Assembly (NCBI GenBank): GCA_964472545.1
Contig: CAYYNP010000257.1
Location: 1 to 14,624 of the forward strand
DNA: 14,624 nucleotides
Direction: 5' to 3'
Source of the DNA: CAYYNP01 sp964472545
GTDB lineage: Bacteria; Planctomycetota; Planctomycetia; Pirellulales; Thermoguttaceae
Below, in pieces: positions 8,962 through 14,624 of the stretch; positions within the stretch are counted from its first letter, which is position 1, and every line of letters begins with the position of its first letter. The notes beneath the pieces were generated by a model, which was not told where the DNA came from, made no database searches, and saw nothing but the letters and a program-made list of their open reading frames with translations. The position numbers and the translations under genes were made by a program.

Positions 8962-8990
8962 ATTGTATCCGATTCCGACCGGCCGGCCAG
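8962..8990 (-). promoter_or_regulatory. Likely promoter of the GH2 gene
   Basis: On the minus strand TACAAT (5 of 6 with the -10 consensus) lies at 8967-8962. The -35 position with a 17-base spacer reads CTGGCC (8990-8985), which is weak. The predicted transcript start near 8955 leaves a leader of about 50 bases. The promoter lies downstream of the palindrome, so the GH2 gene can be expressed independently of GH97. Confidence 0.5.
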
Positions 8991-9010
8991 CACCGTGCGA
9001 GAAGAGCAAG

Positions 9011-9089
9011 GGGTGGCTGGGGCAAAGCGCAGCGGTGCCCCAGATGACCTGAGAACCGGGGGCACCGCTGCGCTTTGCCCCAACCACCC
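9011..9089. repeat. Large palindrome, possible bidirectional terminator
   Basis: The arms 9011-9041 and 9059-9089 are 31 bases each and pair at 30 of 31 positions around a 17-base loop. The core reads GGGGCAAAGCGCAGCGGTGC on the left arm and its complement on the right. It starts 6 bases after the GH97 stop and ends before the GH2 promoter. An RNA hairpin of this strength could stop transcription or protect the GH97 mRNA end. There is only a weak run of T residues after it on the minus strand (CTTGCTCTTCTC), so a classical intrinsic terminator is uncertain. The length and the position in an intergenic space also fit a dispersed REP/MITE-like element. Confidence 0.85.
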
Positions 9090-9095
9090 ACCTGC

Positions 9096-10961
9096 CTATC
9101 GAGGCACAATCCGCATCGCTTGTCCGCCGTTGGCCGCCAGGTCGGCCGAGAGCACGGTGGTCGAATCGACGGCGATCCGCCGCACGTCGACGTTCCGCGG
9201 CGCGTCGCCTTCCGGGCTGCCGTCGCTGTAGATCTCGGCCGTGTACTGCTTGCCGGACTCGAGGAAACGCATCGGGATCCGCAGCGTTCGCCGTCGCACG
9301 GCATTAAGTGTGCCCACGAACCACGCGTCGCCGCTGCGCCGCGCGATCGTGGTGTATTGGCCGACCTTCCCGCCGATCACCCGGGTTTCGTCCCACACGG
9401 TCGGCACGTGCTTGAAGAAATCGAGCGGCTCTTCCTCGCCAAAATGCTCCGGGCGGTCGTACCAGAAGAGGAACTGCAAGGGGCTGTAGAACACCACCGA
9501 AGCAGACAACTGATGTGCCCAGGTGGTTTGGATTCGGCCGCAATACCAGCAGACGGTATAATCGCCCGCCCCGCAGAGGCCGCGGGTGTAGGGCAGGATC
9601 AGGTTGTGTTCGGCCGGCGGCATGCACTCGTTACCGCGGATGCCCTCTTGGGTCATCAGGTTGGGATACGTGCGGCTGTAGCCGGTGGGCCGGTATTCGT
9701 CGTGGACGTCGACCATCAGTTCATACTTGGCCGCTTTGCGGACCGCCTCGTGCAGCCAAGAGGTCCACTGCTGCGAGCCGACCTGCACGAAGCCGTACTT
9801 CACGCCCTTGATGCCCCACTCCTGAAACAGCGGCAGGATTTCGTCGAGCTGCCGTTCCAGCGAGCGGCGGTTGACGTAGACGATGATCCCGATATCCCGC
9901 TCTTTGGCGTAGCGGATCACCTCGTGCAGGTCGAGATTGCCCGGGGCGCCGCCCTTGTTGGCGTCGCGGGTGATGGTCGTGGCGTCGGACCGTTCGTCGC
10001 CTTCGGGGCCGTACCAGCCGGCGTCGTATTCGACGTATTGCAGGCCGCGTTTGACGGCCAGATCGACGCACGCCTTGCCGCCGGCGGTGGTCAACGTGAC
10101 CTCGCGGATCACCTTGCCGGGCTTGATCCAGGAGGGGTCCTCGATCGCGCAGGGATCGTTGAGGTTCAAGAGCAGGTAGTTCTGCTCGAGCAGCTTGTTG
10201 GGATCGTCGGCGATCATCACCACCCGCCAGGGCGTGGTGTACGGTGCGGTGGCCGTGACGTGGCCGGCGAGCATGCTCTTAACCGTGTTGGGACGTCCGG
10301 CGGGCATCAGCCGCATCCGGGCGTAGTCGACCAGCCGCGCCTCGCCGACGGCCACGGCCGGTCCGCCTTCGGGCTGGACCAACAGCGGCCGCTCGCAGTT
10401 GGAGCGGACTTCGCTCAACCGCTTCTTGGCGTAAACACCCTGGGCCGAATAGACCGGCCAGGCGACGTGGTCGGCGGTGAAGCGGAACTGGGTGTTTTCG
10501 GCGGTGATCGTGAAATCCCTGATCGCGTCTTGCTTCGGGATCGTGTAGCACAGCGCCGCCCCTTCGTCGTACGCGCGGAACGTCAACAGCAGCCGGCGCG
10601 AAGGGTTTTGGTTGTCCTTGAGTTCGACGGTCAACTCGTTGTAGTGATCGCGGATCGTGCTCCGCTCGCCGTAGACGGGCTGCCAGGTTTCGTCGTGCGC
10701 GCTGGACGCCGTGCCGACGATCGAAAGGCCCGATTCGAGGGCCGGCCGACCTTCGAGTTCGAGTCCCAGCTTCGAGTCGGCCAGGATCGGCTTGCCGCGA
10801 TACGAGACGCCGTACGACAGGCTCCCGTCGTCGGCCACGTCCAATTGAATCGCGATGTTTCCGTTCGGTGATTTCACTTCAGCCGCCCGTGCCGGACCGA
10901 GAACCAACAACACGGCCAGGGCCGATGCGATCGAAGTGAACGAGAGGCTGCGGATACTCAT
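9096..10961 (-). CDS. Secreted glycoside hydrolase family 97 enzyme (alpha-glucosidase-like)
   Basis: The 621-residue protein has a clear signal peptide (MSIRSLSFTSIASALAVLLV, cleavage near ARA-AE at 27). The GH97 N-terminal beta-sandwich spans about 28-275, the catalytic barrel about 280-540 and the C-terminal sheet about 545-621. Family landmarks include EYDAGWYGPEGDE at 311-323, WGIKGVKYGF at 382-391 and DEYRPTGYSRTYPNLMTQEG at 421-440. GH97 enzymes are calcium-dependent alpha-glucosidases (inverting, SusB type) or alpha-galactosidases (retaining, with an Asp nucleophile on the GVKxDF strand). Here that nucleophile position is G390, while E381 and E445 sit where the SusB base and acid glutamates are expected; this favours the inverting alpha-glucosidase type. 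The start at 10961 is supported by GAGGA eight bases upstream. It begins 46 bases after the ATPase stop with no obvious promoter, so read-through from the cyclase-ATPase pair is possible. Confidence 0.9.
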   Translation of the reverse strand: MSIRSLSFTSIASALAVLLVLGPARAAEVKSPNGNIAIQLDVADDGSLSYGVSYRGKPILADSKLGLELEGRPALESGLSIVGTASSAHDETWQPVYGERSTIRDHYNELTVELKDNQNPSRRLLLTFRAYDEGAALCYTIPKQDAIRDFTITAENTQFRFTADHVAWPVYSAQGVYAKKRLSEVRSNCERPLLVQPEGGPAVAVGEARLVDYARMRLMPAGRPNTVKSMLAGHVTATAPYTTPWRVVMIADDPNKLLEQNYLLLNLNDPCAIEDPSWIKPGKVIREVTLTTAGGKACVDLAVKRGLQYVEYDAGWYGPEGDERSDATTITRDANKGGAPGNLDLHEVIRYAKERDIGIIVYVNRRSLERQLDEILPLFQEWGIKGVKYGFVQVGSQQWTSWLHEAVRKAAKYELMVDVHDEYRPTGYSRTYPNLMTQEGIRGNECMPPAEHNLILPYTRGLCGAGDYTVCWYCGRIQTTWAHQLSASVVFYSPLQFLFWYDRPEHFGEEEPLDFFKHVPTVWDETRVIGGKVGQYTTIARRSGDAWFVGTLNAVRRRTLRIPMRFLESGKQYTAEIYSDGSPEGDAPRNVDVRRIAVDSTTVLSADLAANGGQAMRIVPR

Positions 10962-10969
10962 GGGTGTGT

Positions 10970-10974
10970 TCCTC
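10970..10974 (-). promoter_or_regulatory. Ribosome binding site of the GH97 gene
   Basis: GAGGA on the minus strand, eight bases before the ATG at 10961. Confidence 0.6.
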
Positions 10975-11007
10975 AGTTCGTGCTTGGGTCAACATCGCCG
11001 CAGTGGC

Positions 11008-12510
11008 CTACCCGTCCGAGAACAGGTCTGCGTCTCGCTCGGCGTCGCCGGTGGTCGTCAGGTCGTCGGGATCGAACGTGATTCGGCGAATGCTCCGCTT
11101 GTCGTCCACCGGGACCATTTGCCGGAGGACTTCGTCGGAAAGCCCGTCTTGATCATCCTCTTCCCAGAACGCCGGCTCGCGCACCGCGTTGACCGTGCCC
11201 CGCAATTGAGCGTAGGCGCCGTAGTCAACGCTGAACAGATCGTAGCGTACGCCCGGCCGGTCGGGGTGCGAGTACGTCCCTCCCAACCGGTGCAGGACCC
11301 GTTCGTTCAGCAGTCGCACGAGTCTGGGGTTCTCTACCTTGCTCGATTCGACCAGGAACGTTCTCGACTTGTACCCTTTGAGCACGTGGTTGACCAGATG
11401 CGTGAGCGTTTCTCGGGCGGCCTTGTCGGCGTAGACGTTTCCGGCCTTCTCCGACTCGAACCACGAGATGGCCGCCGAGACCACGTTGTGGATGCTCACG
11501 GCCTTGGAAGCCGACGACTGCCGAAAGTAGTCGAAGTAGGCCCGCGAGAAAACGCAAAGGAAGTCGCGGCAGTTTCCCTCGGCCGCCCGCACAAGTTCGA
11601 CGAACGACTTCTGCTGCGTGAACAGGGTGCAGATCACGTGTGCTTCCTTGTCGCGGGCACTCAACGAGAGGTCCCACTTCAGGCTTACGCCAAGATGATT
11701 GTAGAGGAGTTGGGCGAAGAAGCTGGCGACGAATTCTCGTTTCTGATCGTAGACCAGGTAGCGGTCCATGTCGATCACGTCGGGAATATCGGCGCCCCGT
11801 TCCAGCCCGATGCGACCCCCGTTATGGCGCCGGGCAAACTTGCACTGGTAGTTGACTGCCAGAATCTTCAGACAGATTTCTGGCACCGAGAGCACGCCTC
11901 GCTTGAGATACTCGGCGAAATGCGGTTGGGCGGCTTGCGGTATTCGCGCCCACTCATCGAGGATCACGTGCATACCGTCTACGCCCAGTTCGCGCACAAC
12001 TTGCCTCAAGACGTCGGCAATCTGGCGATAGTTGAACATCGACTGCTCCGGCTCGCGCGAGACCTTCATGGCCGGAACCAGCCCGTCGGCCAGCTTGGCG
12101 ATCACGCCGTTCTGACGGTTCTCGTCCGCCGCCTCCATCCGCAAGGCATGGTCGAGCAAGTCCGTTCCAAGTTGGTTCAACAGCGTTATGAAGTACTTCT
12201 GCGCGACGACTTCCGGGTCGAGGTCGGTGCCGCTGTATCCGCTCCCGAGACTCGTGCAGTCAACGTACAGCGCCAAGTCGCCGTGCTCGGTGGCGTCTTG
12301 TTGAAACACGCGCAGCAAATGCGTCTTGCCTGTGCCTCGGCGGCCGAGGATGAGTTGCGTGTTGGGGGACTGCACGCGATCGAAGAAATCGCTCGTGACG
12401 AACACGCGGGCAAGCCGGACCCGGTCGGTCTGCTTCTCGGCCCGCAGTTGCAAGTCGCTGACCGCTCGGCGAAACGCCAACGTTTGCAGCAGATCTGACG
12501 GTTCGGTCAT
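11008..12510 (-). CDS. AAA-type P-loop ATPase (ORC/Cdc6-like), function unknown
   Basis: The protein has 500 residues and no signal peptide or membrane segment, so it is cytoplasmic. The Walker A motif is GRRGTGKT at 56-63 and the Walker B motif is VILDE at 182-186. LAVNYQ at 217-222 is a possible sensor 1. The region about 360-435 looks like a winged-helix domain, and the tail (about 449-500) is acidic. The GRRGTGKTHLLR sequence, the overall length and the C-terminal wing resemble ORC/Cdc6-type or AAA_16-type ATPases, some of which bind DNA and others act as molecular switches. I cannot name a specific family with certainty. The ATG lies 13 bases after the cyclase stop and has no strong Shine-Dalgarno, so translation is probably coupled to the cyclase. 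This argues for a shared pathway, perhaps the ATPase as target or partner of the cyclase. Confidence 0.75.
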   Translation of the reverse strand: MTEPSDLLQTLAFRRAVSDLQLRAEKQTDRVRLARVFVTSDFFDRVQSPNTQLILGRRGTGKTHLLRVFQQDATEHGDLALYVDCTSLGSGYSGTDLDPEVVAQKYFITLLNQLGTDLLDHALRMEAADENRQNGVIAKLADGLVPAMKVSREPEQSMFNYRQIADVLRQVVRELGVDGMHVILDEWARIPQAAQPHFAEYLKRGVLSVPEICLKILAVNYQCKFARRHNGGRIGLERGADIPDVIDMDRYLVYDQKREFVASFFAQLLYNHLGVSLKWDLSLSARDKEAHVICTLFTQQKSFVELVRAAEGNCRDFLCVFSRAYFDYFRQSSASKAVSIHNVVSAAISWFESEKAGNVYADKAARETLTHLVNHVLKGYKSRTFLVESSKVENPRLVRLLNERVLHRLGGTYSHPDRPGVRYDLFSVDYGAYAQLRGTVNAVREPAFWEEDDQDGLSDEVLRQMVPVDDKRSIRRITFDPDDLTTTGDAERDADLFSDG

Positions 12511-12523
12511 GGGATGAACTCAG

Positions 12524-14473
12524 TTACTTGCTTTCCAGTGCAATCACCCCGTCCCAGTCGGGTGGGGGAACGCGGTTGTGTTGGGCGATGTAGACGGTCA
12601 GGAAGTCCTTGACCTGGTCTTCCGACGGGATGCGGTGCAACAGCTCCAAGGCTTCCGGCCAGTAGCCGGACAGGAAGGCGTCCAGCGCCGACTCGTAGAA
12701 GCCGAGGTGCTCGTCGGTCAGTTCGGGATACTCCTGCGCCGGCGGGAGCAGTTCGCTGACCTCCAACGGCGTGTCGAGCCCATAGGGCCGCACGATCGCC
12801 AGCCGCCGCACGCGGGCTACGTCGGCCGGCACCACCCCGCGGATGGCCGCGGCGGTGGTTTCGTCCAACAGCACGGCGGCTCGGAGGATCTTGGTCATCC
12901 CCTCCAGCCGCGAGGCCAGGTTAACCACCGGCCCGAACGCGGAGACCTTGACCTGATCGACCGTGCCGATCTTGCCGGCCACGGCCTTGCCGGTGGCGAT
13001 GCCGATACCGGCGTGGAAGCCGACCAGGGGGCTGTCGGCCTGTCGGGCGGTGGCCTCGAACTCGGCTCGCACGGCCAACGCCGCGCGGCAACAGCGGACC
13101 ACGGCGTCATCCTGAGCCAGCGGCCAGCCCCAGAAGCCCATCGCCGCGTCGCCGTGGAAATCGCCCACCACGCCGCCCTGCTGGTGGATCTGATGGGTCA
13201 TTACGCCCAGGGCCTTGCTCACCCGCTGCAAGAGGCCCGGCAGGTCGTCGGCGTGTCGTTCCGTTTCCCGCGAGAAACCCCGCAGGTCGCAAAAGAGCAC
13301 GGAAACCTCCGTCTCACGGGGCGCCAGCACAACGTTGGGGTCTTCGCCGGCCAGGGCGTCGAGCACCACGGGCGAAAGGAACTGGCTGAGGCTCGCATGT
13401 TGGTGTTCCAACAGCCGCATCTGCCGCAGCGAGCCGAGCATGGCGGAGACCAGTTCGGTGAATTTCACGTCTTCCCGCAAGTCGGTCGAATCGCTGGAGG
13501 CCGCCGTGCCGGAACGCTCCACGTTGAACCGGCCCGCGATGTACAGCCCCCAGCCCTGGCACGACTTGCCCGGCACGGGCGTGCAGAAGGCCCAGTCGTA
13601 GTTCTCGCTCTCGGTGAAGGCTTGCGAGTCGTCGTCGGCCGGGCCGCGCCAGCCGTGCATCACGCTCTGGTGCTGGTGGATCGCTTCGAGGATCAGCCCG
13701 CCACTGGGTTGGAAGTCGCTGCCCACCAGCAGCCGCTGGTCCCAGTGCAGCATGCGGATCGACGCGCGGGCGTCGGGCGGGGCGTCCGGGGAGATCGCCT
13801 CCGGCGAGATCGAAGCCGGCAAGACCGGCGTGAGTTGGACGGAATCTGCTGCCGGAACCGGGGCTTGGTCGTCGCCGCACGGATATGCTGCTCGATCACC
13901 GCCAGCTTCTCCCGCAGCCAAGCCGCCTTCGAGATCCCCGTCACCCTCGTCCACCGCCACCACGGCCGCGGCGTCTGCCCGGGGAATGCCGGCCAGCAGC
14001 ATGCTCACCAGCCGGACGAACAACTCCGCGTCGCCGGCGGCCCCGGAAATCACCTCCGGCAGCCGGCTGAGCACCTCGATGCGGTGATCCGGATTGTGGA
14101 AGCGGACCTGCTTGAGGTACTGGGCACTGTACGACTGCTGTTTGACCGGCTCCGGGACGTCGGCCGTGATGCTCACCCGCTGATCGGCCAGCGTGAACGT
14201 CGTCTGGCCGATGACGAAGTGCTCGCCCGGCTGAAGCGTGAAGCGCGATTGCTCCTTGCCGCCGGAAAAGACGGGGTTTCGGGCTTCGGCGATCCGGATC
14301 ACCTCAAGCCCTTGGCCGGTCCAGCGCATGCTGACGTGCCGCCGCGAGACGTGCTGATCCCAAGGCACCGCCCAAACGCCGGCCAACCGGCCCAGCACCA
14401 CCGTCTGCTTGATCGGCAGCGCACGCCGCCAGCGTTGTTGGGGTTCGACGCCTTGTGCGATCAGATCGGGCAT
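12524..14473 (-). CDS. FHA-GAF-class III nucleotidyl cyclase
   Basis: The 649-residue cytoplasmic protein has three parts. An FHA phosphopeptide-binding domain covers about 25-100 (GR at 28-29, SRRH at 43-46, N66). A GAF-like sensor domain spans about 130-350 and is interrupted by a low-complexity insert at about 175-236. The class III cyclase domain covers about 385-560: metal-binding D396 in LFCDLRGFS, second metal Asp D442 in FHGDAAMGFWGWP, and the transition-state pair N518 and R522 in VVNLASRLEG. The expected adenine-selecting Lys is replaced by D438 (GVVGDFHGD), and the second selectivity position is S511, where Asp or Thr is usual. The product could therefore be cAMP or another cyclic nucleotide. 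The ATG is preceded by a heptamer repeat instead of a Shine-Dalgarno. Part of the insert (about 175-212) has codon bias fitting another frame. The ATPase follows after 13 bases. Confidence 0.88.
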   Translation of the reverse strand: MPDLIAQGVEPQQRWRRALPIKQTVVLGRLAGVWAVPWDQHVSRRHVSMRWTGQGLEVIRIAEARNPVFSGGKEQSRFTLQPGEHFVIGQTTFTLADQRVSITADVPEPVKQQSYSAQYLKQVRFHNPDHRIEVLSRLPEVISGAAGDAELFVRLVSMLLAGIPRADAAAVVAVDEGDGDLEGGLAAGEAGGDRAAYPCGDDQAPVPAADSVQLTPVLPASISPEAISPDAPPDARASIRMLHWDQRLLVGSDFQPSGGLILEAIHQHQSVMHGWRGPADDDSQAFTESENYDWAFCTPVPGKSCQGWGLYIAGRFNVERSGTAASSDSTDLREDVKFTELVSAMLGSLRQMRLLEHQHASLSQFLSPVVLDALAGEDPNVVLAPRETEVSVLFCDLRGFSRETERHADDLPGLLQRVSKALGVMTHQIHQQGGVVGDFHGDAAMGFWGWPLAQDDAVVRCCRAALAVRAEFEATARQADSPLVGFHAGIGIATGKAVAGKIGTVDQVKVSAFGPVVNLASRLEGMTKILRAAVLLDETTAAAIRGVVPADVARVRRLAIVRPYGLDTPLEVSELLPPAQEYPELTDEHLGFYESALDAFLSGYWPEALELLHRIPSEDQVKDFLTVYIAQHNRVPPPDWDGVIALESK

Positions 14474-14476
14474 GGG

Positions 14477-14525
14477 GGGAGTTGGTAGTATGCGGTAGGC
14501 AGTATGCAGTAGACAGTAGGTAGTT
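14477..14525. repeat. Degenerate heptamer tandem repeat upstream of the cyclase
   Basis: Seven consecutive 7-base units read GGGAGTT, GGTAGTA, TGCGGTA, GGCAGTA, TGCAGTA, GACAGTA and GGTAGTT, with consensus near GGCAGTA. The tract ends 3 bases before the cyclase start codon, where a ribosome binding site would normally lie. Heptamer short tandem repeats are known in some cyanobacteria; their role is unclear. Confidence 0.7.
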
Positions 14526-14573
14526 GGCCTTCGAGCGGGATACCAGAGACGGGTGACGTCGCCCTCATCTCTT

Positions 14574-14624
14574 CACCCCCTCACCTTGTCACCCCCTCAC
14601 CTTGTCACCCCCTCACCTTGTCAC
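14574..14624. repeat. 16-base tandem repeat, cut by the window edge
   Basis: Three perfect copies of CACCCCCTCACCTTGT occupy 14574-14589, 14590-14605 and 14606-14621, followed by CAC, the start of a fourth. The array probably continues past the right edge. Perfect identity of the units implies recent expansion or slippage. Confidence 0.9.

Noticed and set aside
8907..9083. 59-residue extension of the GH2 protein
   Set aside because: It is a translation of the palindrome and promoter; the strong Shine-Dalgarno and the signal peptide both fit 8906.
11008..14473. A known CBASS or Pycsar defence system
   Set aside because: The cyclase is a class III enzyme with FHA and GAF domains, not a CD-NTase, and no typical effector is encoded next to it.
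12578..14488. Long open frame on the plus strand opposite the cyclase, and similar ones at 2199-3914, 5730-7106, 9075-10871 and 10855-12498
   Set aside because: They mirror real minus-strand genes, arise from GC-rich codon use, are Arg/Gly/His/Val-rich and show no recognisable domain.

Overview
The window is GC-rich and gene-dense. It suggests a member of the phylum Planctomycetota, probably Pirellulales or a relative. The support is circumstantial: a HzsA-type two-haem protein, secreted glycosidases with long signal peptides, an FHA-GAF-class III cyclase, short palindromic repeats inside and between genes, and isolated -10 boxes of the TATAAT/TACAAT type. No rRNA, tRNA, CRISPR array, insertion sequence or integrase was seen.

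Layout. Bases 72-2003 (+) hold the translational GTPase TypA/BipA with a good promoter directly upstream. Everything else, 2064-14473, is on the minus strand and converges on typA. In transcription order it runs: an FHA/GAF/class III nucleotidyl cyclase (14473-12524); an AAA-type P-loop ATPase 13 bases downstream (12510-11008); a secreted GH97 glycosidase (10961-9096); a large palindrome (9011-9089); a secreted GH2 beta-galactosidase with a LamG-like insert in its catalytic domain (8906-5106); and a secreted HzsA-related protein with two CxxCH haem sites (5012-2064). The longest stretch without a gene is 189 bases (8907-9095), and it is explained by the palindrome, a promoter and a ribosome binding site. 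The right end (14474-14624) holds two unrelated tandem repeat tracts.

Working together. The two glycosidases plausibly act on imported or extracellular oligosaccharides outside the cytoplasm. The HzsA-like protein is probably an exported redox or binding protein with its own promoter. The cyclase and ATPase form a tight gene pair, so they may be a signalling module, but no output is visible. TypA is housekeeping.

The most interesting points are: the cyclase, whose usual base-selecting lysine position holds Asp, paired with the ATPase; a segment of that cyclase whose codon bias fits a different reading frame; a palindromic element translated in frame inside the HzsA-like gene; a 31-base-arm palindrome between the glycosidases; a heptamer repeat where the cyclase Shine-Dalgarno should be; and a GH97 active site that looks inverting-type with an Asp substitution. 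I do not see a clear, complete undescribed system. The cyclase-ATPase pair is the best candidate.
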